Counted from the stretch's first letter, positions 33,090-45,230 are shown. The stretch is DNA of 64,000 bases from Amborella trichopoda (GCF_000471905.2 NW_006500346.1:1037208-1101207); one strand, 5' to 3'. Notes: generated by a model not told the origin, from the letters alone. Numbers and translations: made by a program.

Positions 33090-36000
33090 ATGAGCTTTGG
33101 GGGCTTTTTTGATAGTAATCCTGGTGGTGGAAAAGTTGTATCTGATATTTACAGCATGCCTGCTGGTGTAATTGCCCAAACTTCATGCCTTCCTGTATTG
33201 CCCAGATCTGCAAAACCCATCTTCAACTCTTCTGGTCTCTCACTTGCATTGGTAAGCTCATTCCATAAAGTTTTCTCCTCAAATTTCATTGATTTCTAGG
33301 GTATCTTTGTTTTTGCTTTTTTCTCTTCATATGCTCTTTCTCTCTCTAAATTCTCTCTCGACTTTCTCACTCTTTGAGAGTTCAAGACTTGTGTCTATCT
33401 GTATTCTTTTTTGGTTTCGTTAGTTATGGATTAGCTGTGTGATTTGGGTGATGGGTTTCCCATTAAAAAATTGCGACTTTTTTTTTGTCTGTTCGTCACC
33501 CAAGATATTGGGTTCTGATTCTCTTTCTTCAGATTTGATTTTCTGGGTTTTGAGAATTTTCTGGATACCATGGGTGGCTGGATTTAATCAGGTCTCTCTC
33601 TATTTCTCTCTCTAAAAACTTGTGTCTCTCTCTAAAAACTTGCTTCTGTAGGTTATGGGGTTAGCTGGTTACTGTAGGTGGTGGGTTTCCTGCGCTGGTG
33701 AGCGGCAACCATGCTCTCAGTCTTTCTCTCTCTCTCTTTCTCTCATTCTGAAGTTTACCATTTCATTATAAGATTTCCTGGTTGCTTTATGTTGTTTGCT
33801 TTCTCTTTCTCTTGGGCCTAGAAGATGTACATCTTGCAGCTCACATAGGTAGGAACCATGCTCTCATCCCATGTTTCTCTTCCTCTCTCTGTACAAACAC
33901 TCTTATCTCCACATACTCTTTCTCTCTCTAAAACACACAAAAACAGACTCTCTCTTCTTATTGTTGGATGGTTTTTGCAGACAAGCAGTGGCGGTGGTCG
34001 GGAGGGTGGAGGGGAAGGGCAAGTGGACATGGGGAGGATTGGAGGCGCTGAGATTGAAGGGGGCAGGAGTAGTAAGGAAGATGAGTATGAGAGTAGATCT
34101 GGTAACAGTGACAATTTGGATGGTGGTGCATCAGGAGATGATCAAGATGCCGACAACCCGCCAAGAAAGAAGCGGTATCACAGGCACACTCCGCAACAAA
34201 TTCAAGAACTCGAATCGTGAGTGCCCGTTCCTCTCCCATAAGATATTTTACTGATTGCTCATTCTTCTCAATGATGTCTATTTCGGTTTTTGATTCATTG
34301 GTTCTCTCTTTTTCATGGCTCTTTTTCGAGTTTTTGGTGTGGATTGTGTTTTAGTTCCTCTCTATGGGTCTGGTTTTCTTGTTGTTTGGATTCATTACTG
34401 GTTTTTGGTCTCTGAAAAAACAACCCGATACTCATGGTTGAACCCCAGGTTGTTCAAGGAATGCCCTCATCCTGATGAGAAACAAAGGTTGGAACTCAGC
34501 AAGAGGCTTTGTCTTGAGAGCAGGCAAGTCAAGTTCTGGTTCCAAAACCGGCGTACTCAGATGAAGGTATGTTTTTCTTCCCCCTCTTCGTGAATCCTCC
34601 TTTCTCCCTTTCTTCTTATCTGCAATTTCATTCTATAACACCCTGATAAGCCTGAACTTTGATATTTTGAGGTATCCAAGCCTGCAGTATTTACTTGTTT
34701 CTACTTTGGTTTACCTATCTCGGGTTTTTCTTGTTCATAAATTCTTGGAAATGATTGCTTTCAGACGCAATTAGAACGGCACGAGAACTCGATCCTTAGA
34801 CAAGAGTGTGACAAGCTCAGGGCGGAGAACGCGTCAATAAGAGATGCGATGAGGAGCCCGATTTGCTCAAATTGTGGGGGAAGAGCAGTGCTTGGCGAGG
34901 TCTCATTGGAAGAGCAACAGCTTAGGATAGAGAATGCACGGCTAAAAGACGAGCTCGAGAGGGTTTGTGCCTTGGCTGGAAAGTTCATAGGAACACCCAT
35001 GCCACCAATCTCATCAATGCCCAATTCTTCATTGGAGCTTGCAGTGGGCGGAAATGGGTTTCGTGGTCTGAGCCCTGTGGTGAGCTCCTTGCCCCAAGTG
35101 ACTGAGTTTGGGTCCACGGCTTGTGCACCATTGGGTTCGATTCAAGCCAGGCCAAATGGGAACGGGCTTGGTTTGGAGAGATCAATGTTGGAGCTTGCTT
35201 TAGTCGCTATGGATGAATTGGTTAAGATGGCTCAGGTGGATGAGCCCTTATGGATTAGGAGTTTAGAGAATGGGAGGGAGACTCTTAATCTTGAAGAGTA
35301 CTTGGATGTTTTTGCTCGCTGCATTGGGCCGAAGCCTGTCGGGTTTGTCACTGAGGCCACAAGAGAGACCGGGGTGGTGATCCTCAATAGCTTGGCCCTT
35401 GTGGAGACTCTCATGGATGCGGTATGTTTGCTCTTCCTAAGCCTTGATTTGCTTTTGTCTATGTCTAGATATAAACTCCACACATGTTTTATCCCCTAAA
35501 AAAAACACTTAGTTTTTTCTTGCTTTTGAATTTTATAATTTTGATTATTAACTTATTTTTAAAGCTATCTTTGATTTGCCTTTACTTTTTTATTTTTCTA
35601 CGGAATTGGAAAGGCTTCTCTTCGATAATTATAGCAATGGTGAAGCTCTGTGGATTGCCTTTCATAACTTTGTTTGAATTGGGTTTGACTTGATGGTATT
35701 TGTGAATTTTGAATCGGCTGCTTTATCTTTATGTTTAGACTTTGGACGGAGCTTCAGTATTAGTTAAAAAAGTGACTAATCTGCAGATTTGTTGGTTAAT
35801 CTCAAGGGGGATATTGTTCGAAAGATATGTCAGCTATATTAACAAGGAGTCATTTTATAATTTTATTTTCACATCATAAATCGCCAGTTGATTGTCATCT
35901 GTGTGCATTTTTGCAGTATTGAGAAATGCTAAGAATCTGTAACTCGCCAAATGTCTTGTAGAAATTAATGGTTTAAATATATGATAAGCAACTGATTACC

Positions 36001-36366
36001 AATGAAATTTGTTTGATCATTTGTTGGTATCGTTACTGTTTGAGCCTCAAAAAACTCGGGTGATTTTCATTCTAATTGTTTAGAGATCCGTGGCCTTCTT
36101 GCTATCTGCAGGATCGTTGGGCTCAAATGTTCCCTTCTATAATTGCAAGAGCTTCAACCACCGATGTTATATCCTGTGGCATGGCTGGGACAAGGAATGG
36201 GGCTCTTCAATTGGTAATTTTCTTTTAAAATTTCAGTCTTTCTTCGTGCTTGAATCGGCATTGCATGATTTCTGGTATATAACTGTAAATCATTCAGGTT
36301 TCCATTCTTTTAGAATTATTCCTTCAATTCTTAGGTCTTTTGTGACTCTGTTAAGGGATACACTGG

Positions 36367-36411
<45 letters not shown>

Positions 36412-37101
36412 TGCGGTGAATCCTTGGTACGAGTTTACAAATTTTTGTTGGTCTACAGATGCATGCAGAGCTGCAAGTTCTCTCACCTCTAGTTCCCATT
36501 CGTGAAGTCCAATTCCTCAGATTTTGCAAGCAGCATGCCGAGGGAGTCTGGGCTGTTGTCGATGTCTCCATGGATGGTATCAGAGAGAACGCATCTTCTC
36601 CAGGCAACATGAAATGCAGGAGGTTGCCTTCTGGTTGTGTGGTTCAAGATTTGCGAAATGGTTATTCAAAGGTATATTTATGTGCTCTTTTTTTATTTGA
36701 CTCCATGTGTTATGCATATATAATATCTTAGATGCAACGATTGATGTATTAGTTTAAGTACGTTTCCTGATATTGGAACCTTCTCCCATGTTACCCCTTC
36801 TTTTTCACATATTCCAAAAGAATTGCCTCCATTTCCAGGTAGATGCTACCTCTGAGATTTGCAGAATCCATGGCAGGAGCCTAGTCATAGCATGTCCTCT
36901 CTCTCTCTCTCTCTNNNNNNNNNNNNNNNNNNNNNNNNNNNNNNNNNNNNNNNNNNNNNNNNNNNNNNNNNNNNNNNNNNNNNNNNNNNNNNNNNNNNNN
37001 NNNNNNNNNNNACGTACGTACGTACGTACGTACGTACGTACGTACGTACGTACGTACGTACGTACGTACGTACGTACGTACGTACGTACGTACGTACGTA
37101 C

Positions 37102-37165
<64 letters not shown>

Positions 37166-40100
37166 CTGACAGGCTCTAATTTACTGGTGTTTCATACATG
37201 TTTTCTATGGTTGAACAAATCCATTTCTTAAAGAACAGGATCTTGGTCTTACAATTGCTGTTGTTGGTTCTATCCAGTGATTTGTAAATTGCAAGGCCGA
37301 CTTGGGATCATTTGAGTTGGCTCGTGTTTCTGAGCCTGGCGATTCGAATTGAGAAATCTCGGAATCATTTGCTACTCCCAGCCCTTTAGCTTTTTTTCTA
37401 CTTTACTGTATTAAATATAGCCCAATCCAACTCAGGAATCGACCACAACATGGACAGTGAGTATCATAATCGGATCCCTGCTGGGCTGGTGCCCGATTCT
37501 GATTCTAAAAACACTGGTTCTATCTCCCTTTCATCTTTCACCATTCTCCACGTCAAATTGCCTGTGAGATGGAGGACTGGTTGGTACTATTGTCATCCCC
37601 CTTACCAGCTATACAACTTCTACTTATAGGCTTGGATCTACTGTACAATCAGGCTTTGCATCTCCCTTTCATCTACTGTATATATAATCCTTGGTAATTC
37701 TTCAACTCTAATTTATGCATTTGTATGCACAGGTGACATGGGTGGAGCACGCAGAATACGAGGAGGGCGCAATACACCAGCTGTACCGAGCTCTTCTGAG
37801 CTCCGGCATGGGTTTTGGGGCGCAACGATGGTTGGCAGCTCTTCAGCGTCAGAGCGAGTGCCTTGCCATCCTCCTGTCCACTACTGTCTCTTCTCAGAAC
37901 CCTGCAGGTATTGATTGAAACTCTTCACATAATCAATATCTTTTTGTTCAGATGTATTTTACTTACAATTTATTTCCATGCTAATTTATTTTTGAAATTT
38001 GGCAAACTGAATTTCAGGAGCTGCACTAGAAAACGTTTCAAGTTGACAGTAGTTTGGCAGTTACCCCACTTTTAAATTTTTTTTTATTCAACTAAATTCT
38101 ATAGCTCTAATTTTATGAACAATTTGTTCTCAAACTGGTTTCTTGCCGAAGGCAAACATAAAATTCAGTCGAGACCATTATCGATTCTTGTTCCTAGAGT
38201 CTCTTCCCTGAGTTATACTCACTTTTATTTTGAAGTTCTCTATTATCAGAATCACTTTACTCGACGGATCCCCCACGGATTCGCTTGTAAATATCTGTGG
38301 TAGGTATTTCTTGATACACGGGTTCTTAGAATCTATTCCCTTGAGAGTTCAGATATTCAATTTTCTTTTCGAGTTCTTTATTATGAAAATGAATTTCCAG
38401 TTTACCTAAATAGATCCCGCCTTCGGATTTGCTTGTGAGCCTTGGTTGCTGCATGGAAAATGTACAGTATATGTGTTATCACTGTCCAGTCCATGGAAGG
38501 GGGATGATGGAGAGGGTGGGGCTGTGGGTACCTGTCGGACCTTGACAAGCCCCAATTGGCTGGTCCCGTTCTCGTTATGCACCTTTTGTTCCAACGGTGA
38601 TAAACTCTTGACCAGACATGTCATATATCGGTATGAAACATAGTGTAAGCTATTTCTATTTTGCCACCCTTTTTAACAAGAAAATGTCTACAATAAAATT
38701 ATTTATTTTTTGGTACAAGGTCACAATCATTGTTGACCAGAGGATGTGAAATCGGGTGGTTAGGAATGTGTCATTAACTAGGCATAATGTCCAGAGTATA
38801 TGATTATTTACATAGGGAAAGTGTAACATAAGAGCATTTTTTTTTATAGAAAAAGGTCACAATCACCTCCTACCTGTCAGGTGAAATAAGGGAGCCAAAA
38901 TTGGGTAGCCAAGGGTTGCGCCACTGACCGTGCTCGGAGTCTAAAATGATTTCTGTTAGATTTTGTGCAAGAAATGACACACCTTAGATGTCTAATTCTA
39001 CAGTTTCTTTTATATATTTGTTTTTAGTCTAATGAGGTAGTATGGTGCAGCATTCACGCCTGCGGGAAGGCGAAGCATGCTGAAGCTGGCTCAGAGGATG
39101 ACAGGGAGGTTTTGCGCTGGCGTGTGTGGATCCCATGTGCACGACTGGGCCCACCTTTCTGGCAGCGGGGTGGGGTCCATGACTGCTGGTGGGGAGGAAG
39201 TTCGAGTGATGACAAGGAAAAGCATCGACGACCCCGGGGAACCACCCGGGGTTGTGCTCAGTGCCGCCACCTCGGTGTGGCTGCCTGTGGCGCCCCAGCG
39301 TCTGTTCGAGTTCCTGAGGGACGAGAGGCTGCGCAGTGAGTGGGACATACTGTCTAACGGTGGGCCCATGCAGGAGATGGCACACATTGCCAAGGGCCAG
39401 GACCATGGAAACTGCGTCTCCTTGCTAAGGGCCAGTGTAAGTCTCTCTCCCCCTCTCTTTTTGTCTCACACACATTTATATGGGATTGTCTACAAAGGCA
39501 CCATTTATTTTTTTACATGGAGATCACGATCATTCTCACTCCTTAGATGTCAAATTGGATATAGCTTGGGGTTAGTCACGAAGTTTGAGAATTTTTTTTT
39601 CAGAACTTTGTATTTATTTAATAACACTGTCACAACTGTTTATTTTAAAATTTAAGGGACAAGAATGATTTGTGACCTCTATGTACATAAGATAAGTGGT
39701 CTCTTTGTAGATAATCTCCATTTATATTGCGGTGCATGCTTGCACAATGATTCACGTTAATGGCTTATACATGTCTAGTAGCAGCGCACTTTGTTAGTTA
39801 GGGCCACACTAAGGGTAATGTTTGGTTCCTCGGAAATCTCTCTCTACTTTAAACTTTTGTTCTCGGGGCCGATTTCCCTATCCGTCGGTTTCTCCCATGG
39901 AAACCTGTGGTTCTTATCACTGTAATGTTCGGGAAATCTCCTGAGTTCATGCGGAAGTGACTTCATATCCATAAAGGTGGAGAAGCTGATTTTTCAAAAA
40001 ACGTAGAGAGATGTATTGGACATGCCAAATGACTCACTGACAGAATCTTATTAGATGGCTGTCAGTACTAGACGTCTATGCTAGAGAGATGGGTGGTTTG

Positions 40101-42106
40101 TCGAAAACAGATGAGAATGTATGTAACAGGATTGTATACAATGAGATCATTTACCTTTGATAGAAAGAGGTCACAATTACTAATAATTATTTAATGTGAA
40201 ATCTAATAGTACGTATGCATCTAACGTATGTGCCACAAAGTTTGAGAAAATTTCTTTTGAAGTTTGAGCTTGGTCAATAGAATAAATACAATCATCTAAT
40301 TTCACATCAAATGGTCAAGATTAATTGTGACTATCTTGTACCAAAAGTGAATTATCTCGTTATATATATTTTTATATGTAATATTGTTGTTGGTTTATTA
40401 AAAGCTTACAAACTATCGGAGGATCAAAATTGGACGATTGTCCATCCCAAACACAAGTTGTGTATATTAAAGACCTGTAGACAAGTCTACCTATCTAAAA
40501 TAACAAATGATTTTTTCTGCATTTGATATTATTGTCGACTCATTAACGATCAAGCAGCCACCCTAGACTAGACTAGAGTTATGTGTATCCAGGCCCAAAG
40601 AAAAGTATCTAGAAATTAGTAGTAAATTTTCCTTCGTGTCCATGCTCTGTTCCTCCTGCACGATATGCCACGCCTCTCTCTCTCTTTCTAGATTATTTCC
40701 TCACTCTCTATCTCATTTATATACTACTATTTCTCTCTCTTTCTCCCAGCCACCTTCATTTGAAACAAATTTTACTGATTTCCTTACTCTTCCACTCTCT
40801 CTCTTACCCACTCAAGATATATACATCGAGAGACGAAACCCAAAAGAGAAATATGTGTCGTTATATTCGACCTCTCTCTCTCTCTCTCTCTAAACATCAT
40901 TATCAACTTCACTCCCTTAGTGTAAACACCTCTCTCTCCACCCCACTCTGGCTCTCTCTCAATTTCTCTGCTACCTCCACACGGTGCATCTCCTCTAATG
41001 GTGGAGAGAGAGAGAAGGCTTTACGTGGGGTGCAACTATATTCTACCTCTCTTTTTTTCTCTTCTCGCCCCCATGATTTCTCTCTCTACTTCTTCTCTCT
41101 CTGGATTTCTCTTTATCTCGTCTCTCTCTCTCTCTTGATTTCTCTCACTCAAGAATAATAATGTTTTTGTTCAAACCATACATTAGAAAAAAAAAATTGC
41201 AATAATTCCATAGTGGGTTTTTCCTTGCAAAAAAAAAAAAAAAAAAGCTAATGGACTGTCCGAGTTAATAAAAGATTGAGACAGTTTGGCGGTTGTTTAA
41301 ACCAATTACTCAGGATTCGCTAGGGGCCAATCCCGGGTCGTTTTGCCGAATCTGTTAGATATTCGGCCCAAAACTTGTCTCTGTTCTGAAAATTTTACTT
41401 AAAATCATGGTGATGGGATTTGCTAGGATCCTGTGCCCGATTCATGCAACTCGATTGAATTTATCGTAGTCTCCGCCGTAAGACTAGTTAGAATGGAAAA
41501 ATTTTATAACTGGCAAGAGTTTGTTCCCATGATTTTGGATCTGGAGTCGGCTTAGTTTTCTAATTACTAATTTAGTGGACTCATTTGCATCCATATTCAG
41601 CCATGAACAGTAGCTTTTTTGAGATTTTTTTTTTTTTTTAACAATTTATGTCGTTCAATTTATTAAATAATTTGTGCTTGATATTTTAATTTATTGGCTT
41701 CATTTGATTTTGGGCCATTGTTCAGGCCATGAACCCGACCCAAAGCAGCATGCTCATACTCCAAGAGACGTGCACTGACCCGTCAGGCGCACTCGTGGTG
41801 TATGCGCCAGTTGACATCCCTGCCATGCATGTCGTGATGAGCGGCGGGGACTCCACTTATGTGGCCCTCCTTCCCTCTGGATTCGCTATCCTTCCTGATG
41901 GGCCTGGCTCACCCCACCAACTGGGCTGGCCTCCCCAACCCGGAGGCCCCGCTCGGGTAGGCGGCTCGCTCTTGACAGTTGCATTTCAAATTCTTGTTAA
42001 CAGCCTTCCAACCGCGAAGCTCAACATGGAATCGGTCGATACCGTGAACAACCTCATCTTGTGCACCGTTCAAAAGATAAAATCGGCGCTTCAATGCGAG
42101 AGCTGA
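33090..42106 (+). CDS. ANL2: class IV HD-Zip homeobox-START transcription factor (ANL2/HDG1 type)
   Basis: Nine exons join in frame to 809 codons plus stop: 33090-33251, 33981-34216, 34449-34566, 34765-35421, 36112-36213, 36459-36671, 37733-37907, 39051-39436, 41726-42106. All introns are GT-AG. Domains: N-terminus MSFGGFFD...GLSLAL (1-54), typical of ANL2/HDG1; an acidic linker; homeodomain about 116-175 with intact recognition helix [13 protein letters not shown]; leucine zipper-loop-zipper about 173-245 with CxxC (Cys206, Cys209); START lipid-binding domain from about 309 to 545; START-adjacent region to the conserved end [13 protein letters not shown]. Length matches the family (about 800). 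Family members act in the nucleus of epidermal (L1) cells on L1-box DNA and control epidermal identity, trichome, cuticle or anthocyanin traits. The start at 33090 gives the conserved MSFGG. Introns carry MITEs and microsatellites; no coding break was seen. The symbol denotes closest type, not proven orthology. Confidence 0.95.
36370..36409. repeat. (GA)n microsatellite in intron 5
   Basis: About 20 GA units lie some 50 bases upstream of the exon 6 acceptor. Confidence 0.95.
36899..37166. repeat. compound microsatellite (CT)n-gap-(ACGT)23.5-(CT)n-(GT)n in intron 6
   Basis: A CT run (to 36914) meets 97 N (36915-37011). Next come 94 bases of perfect ACGT repeat (37012-37105), about 50 bases of CT, and a short GT run. 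The gap lies wholly in an intron, so the coding sequence is not affected. Confidence 0.95.
38676..38900. mobile_element. family B MITE remnants in intron 7
   Basis: TGTCTACAATAAAATTATTT, then GGTACAAGGTCACAATCATT, and a second partial copy from 38819 (GTGTAACATAAGAGCATTTT, then AAAGGTCACAATCACC) have family B order. Both are broken. Confidence 0.45.
39481..39721. mobile_element. family B MITE in intron 8, complete
   Basis: GGGATTGTCTACAAAGGCAC, then CATTTATTTTTTTACATGG, pairs with the right end GTACATAAGATAAGTGGTCT, then CTTTGTAGATAATCTCC. It sits 45 bases downstream of the exon 8 donor. It belongs to the same subtype as 1118-1353. Confidence 0.6.
40131..40372. mobile_element. second family B MITE in intron 8
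   Basis: It begins AGGATTGTATACAATGAGAT and carries TTTGAGAAAATTTCTTTTGA and AATTTCACATCAAATGGTCA. It belongs to the subtype of 17578-17812. Confidence 0.6.
40670..41150. repeat. pyrimidine-rich block in intron 8
   Basis: Dense TCTCTCTC runs on the plus strand are broken by one purine run (GGAGAGAGAGAGAAGG, about 41003). Open frames here are low-complexity Ser/Leu readings and are not counted as genes. Confidence 0.7.
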
Positions 42107-42591
42107 TGCGAAAGAGTTCGCCGAGGAAATGAAAAAGGTTTTCGTCATTTGTTATTTTCGGGTGCCGAATATCTCGAAATCCTGAAAAGATCGCCGAGGA
42201 ACTGGAAGGTGGTGGAATGGATCGCCGATTATGCAGATGGGGATTTGAGTCAAGAACGAACCGCGGGTAAGAGTCCTTGCTGGGTGGTAATTTTTTTTAT
42301 TTTTTATTTTTAAAGTTCAGTCAAGATTTTTATTTATTTATTGTATTATCAGATATATGGGTTTTTTCCCTTTATTTTTGTGGGTTTTTCCTTTATATTT
42401 TTAGTTACCACAGAGCAAGGCTGGTGGTTCGGGTATTGACTCGTGGAGCCCTTTTGTACGGGATTGGAGAATCGTAATTTTTATTATTTTGGATTTTTTT
42501 TATCGAGTTTTATTTGTGTATAAAAAATCTATATCAGTAGTATGTAATAGTGGTATTATATTTGGATATTAGTAGTATGTTATAGCGGTTA
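42107..42591 (+). other. 3' flank of the HD-Zip gene
   Basis: The first 140 bases after the stop are moderately GC-rich and contain a repeated CGCCGAGGAA motif (42119 and 42192). The rest is T-rich. A 3' UTR is expected here, but no clear AATAAA signal was found. Confidence 0.4.
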
Positions 42592-43276
42592 GAAAAAGTT
42601 TATATAAAGTTGCAACTTTAAAATTTTAAAAGTAAAGATGCACCTCAAAAATCTACTGGAAAAGGTGGGTTTGACAATGAAAAAGCATCGTTTTGACCTT
42701 GATATGGAAGGACATGAAAAATATATATATATTTAGAGTCCCAAAAGTAGTGATCTTTTATTTTTTTTTTGTGAGTGGGAAGGACAAGTCTTTACCTGTT
42801 TTTTTAAATTGTATGTGATTTTTTGAATGCGTTTAGTGAGAATGAAAGCCTAGATTTTAGTTGGCGCACTAGTTGTGCTATCATCACAATTCCAACCTTA
42901 TTTTCAAAAACGTGGTAAGTCGGTAGGGATTTGAGCCCTTACCCCGGTGAGAATGGAGTGAGAGATTTCATCATGGGGGATTTGGCCTCCTGTTTTGGTG
43001 AGAATGAAGTCAGGCTCATCATGGGGCTTGGTAGTGCTACCATCAATGGCTTAGGCCTTTTTTTTAAAAAAAGTAGTGAATCTTGCAACACATTTTCATA
43101 TGCTTATAGATCTATTTGATTTTATTATTATTTTTGGAGTTTAAAATTTTATAATTAGATATAAAAATAGATATTTACGTAATCTTAAGAGTTTTTTACC
43201 CCAAAATTACTGATAAAATTTAGAAGTGCGTTTTAATTTGATTGTTTGAAGTTGTAACTTTATATAAACCACACCC
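42592..43276 (+). mobile_element. MITE family A copy split by a SINE-like insert
   Basis: The left end is GAAAAAGTTTATATAAAGTT, then GCAACTTTA. The right end is AAGTTGTAACTTTATATAAA, then CC. The interior matches 11361-11757 on both sides of the insertion at 42754-43068. Confidence 0.65.
42743..43079 (-). mobile_element. SINE-like retroposon with 11-bp target duplication
   Basis: Direct repeats AAAAGTAGTGA lie at 42743-42753 and 43069-43079. The 315-bp insert begins on the plus strand with TCTTTTATTTTTTTTTTG, an A-tail on the minus strand. Its minus-strand body is a diverged dimer of about 50 bp. The shared blocks are CCATGATGA, CATTCTCACC and CAAATCCC. The last of these resembles a tRNA-type B box (GGGCTCAAATCCC). 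No ORF. A-tail, target duplication, small size and B-box-like motif fit a SINE; this is inferred. Confidence 0.55.
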
Positions 43277-43290
43277 GTTATATTTTATGG

Positions 43291-43757
43291 AAAAGGTTTC
43301 TATACTTCCCTTGTAGCGTAGAAGATTTATGCTTTCTCTACCATCTAGCTGTCCAATTTTGAACAAGTAAACCACTCACCGTTAGATTTTAGATCTGACG
43401 TTCCAAAGTATTTTATTTTTATTTATTTTTATGTAAATTGTATGAATATGAAATTTGGTATGTTTTATCTTCTCATTGGGGTGTATCTATACAAAATATT
43501 AAAAATAACTTTTTGATAAAATATAATGAGCAAAATACACCTTGAAACTTTCAAAAGTATTTTGATCATTTTATTTTAATAGAGGATTGGTCGTCAAAAA
43601 ATTGGTGTCAAAATAGTTTATAAGAAAAAATTAAAAATAAAATAGTGTAGAGACGTGACATTGTGATTGGGGTAATTTTAACCCTCAATTCAAAATGGAT
43701 GGTTGGATAAGGGGAAGTATATAAATGTTATAATGTAAAGTATGCATAGAAAGCTTG
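43291..43757 (-). mobile_element. MITE family E copy, reverse
   Basis: It runs from AAAAGGTTTCTATACTTCCC to GCATAGAAAGCTTG. The core palindrome (ATGAGCAAAATACACCTTGA, then CAAAAGTATTTTGATCATTT) is more diverged than in the other copies. Confidence 0.6.
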
Positions 43758-43782
43758 TTTATATTTTATTGTATGTGGTCAT

Positions 43783-44140
43783 AGTTGAAGACAAATTAGA
43801 GCCCACTTCAAAAAAATTCACGAGGTTGTTTTGATACCCAAATATATTTAAATTGATCATCATGATATCAAGATGTATCGACATAATAATAATAATAATA
43901 ATAAAAGAATTTCAAGTTTTGAAAATAGTGCATCTTGTAATGTATTTTTTTATTGTCAATTTTCAAATACGAAGATATATTGTTGTAGTTTTAAATTTTT
44001 GTTACTTTAAATTTTATAATTAAAGATGAAAATATATTTTAAAACTTATCACAAAGATTTCCAGTATTGAAACTACATTTTTAAAGGTGCGTTTTATTTT
44101 GATTGTTTAGAGCCTCGGCTCTAAACAAACTGCATTATAT
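43783..44140 (+). mobile_element. MITE family A, variant copy
   Basis: It belongs to the subfamily of 9708-10063. It ends GATTGTTTAGAGCCTCGGCT and has an (ATA)n expansion near 43886-43903. Confidence 0.55.
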
Positions 44141-44714
44141 ACGGTTATTTTAATTTTTGAGTCAGGTTTGGGTCCCGTTTTATGTTTTCATGGGTTCCAG
44201 TTTGCTGAATTCGGGTCTGTCCGGGTCCGGATTTCATTTCATTTTTGTGCCCGGGTCTAAGTCCGATCCAAACCGTAGCTTTACTGATTCGATTCTTTGT
44301 TCGGACTGACGGTTCCGGTTCGGAACTCAAAAAATACCATGCACCAGACTGGCATTTGTTAATTGGCATGGTCATAATCGTGTGGTTCGAATTTACCGGG
44401 GTATAATGGGAAATATAAAAAGGTTGTTGTCTTGCTAGAGGAGCATTAAATGGAGGTGGTGACGGTGAGGGTGGCACATTTAATGCCTGCCTGCCTGCTC
44501 CTCTGCTTAATGCATGCAATGCGCAAACACCTATGCCCATTCCGATTTTGACACGTGGATGTTATTTTGATTTTCCAATCCAAGCATTTAATGCGTCTGT
44601 ACCGTGCTGTACTCGTTTATTGGTTGTTATAAAGTATATAAAAATTATATAAAAAAAAATAACTGAAATAAAATTCCCTTAATTATTAAAATAATATATA
44701 TACATATGAGTGAG
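44141..44714. other. intergenic, GGGTCCG-type repeats, no gene
   Basis: GGGTCCCG, GGGTCTGTCCGGGTCCGG and GGGTCTAAG resemble the GGGTYYGG-rich interiors of the elements at 48300-49417. An open minus-strand frame here has no recognisable domain. Confidence 0.4.
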
Positions 44715-44880
44715 TAATGATCTTATAAGATCCTCCTCACCCATGTGTAACTCCCAAGATTACTATTAAAATTAACCTCCCCACCCATACCATAATCATT
44801 AAAATTGGTATAAATACCAAACGATAACCATTAAAATTGGTATAAATTTCTAAAAAAACATGGATGGAAAAAAACTTATA
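44715..44880. mobile_element. diverged hairpin element related to 20916-21113
   Basis: It starts TAATGATCTTATAAGATCCT, then CCTCACCCATGTG, as in the other element. The right arm is degraded, and the middle repeats CATTAAAATTGGTATAAAT twice. Confidence 0.4.
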
Positions 44881-44897
44881 GTATCATTTTATATATA

Positions 44898-45230
44898 TAT
44901 ACCTTAATTTAAACCTTCCAAGGTACACCTCCAAATTCTATCATAGTATGTAATTTTGGTGTAATAAATTATTAGGATTATTTGAAAATCTATTTTCATA
45001 TCTAATTATAAAATTTTAAGCTCTGAAAATAGTTAAAATCAAATAGATCTATAAACATATGAAAATCTTGAACATGAACGGTCAAGATAATAAATTGTAA
45101 GATGCACTATTTTTGGGATTCAAAATCTCTTTGTTGTCAATTTAACAAATCTCAATGTCAAGATGATCAACTAGAGGGTTTTTCAACATTAAAACAATAT
45201 TTTTTGATGAATTTTTCAGATACATCGGTC
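44898..45230 (-). mobile_element. MITE family A, reverse copy
   Basis: GGTACACCTCCAAATTCTAT, TAATTATAAAATTTTAAGCT, AATAGATCTATAAACATATG and GATCAACTAGAGGGTTTTTC are in family order. Confidence 0.55.

Noticed and set aside
33858..34254. alternative ORFs overlapping HD-Zip exon 2
   Set aside because: The spliced frame 33981-34216 gives the conserved homeodomain start; the other frames have no domain. The long plus-frame ORF of 120 residues shares exon 2 but reads through intron 1.
36838..36900. possible extra exon after TTTCCAG in intron 6
   Set aside because: It would insert residues absent from the family at a fully conserved junction (NGYSK|VTWVEH), and no matching donor precedes the CT repeat.
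36773..37231. TYVR-repeat ORFs in two frames
   Set aside because: The period-4 ACGT repeat reads the same in every frame; it is intronic and spans the gap.
39029..39406. three ORFs opposite or beside HD-Zip exon 8
   Set aside because: They are GC-rich exon shadows; the exon 8 frame matches the family throughout.
40636..41158. Ser/Leu-rich ORFs in intron 8
   Set aside because: They are low-complexity readings of CT repeats with no domain or splice logic.
44145..44540. 131-residue minus-strand ORF
   Set aside because: No recognisable domain; it overlaps GGGTCCG-type transposon remnants.
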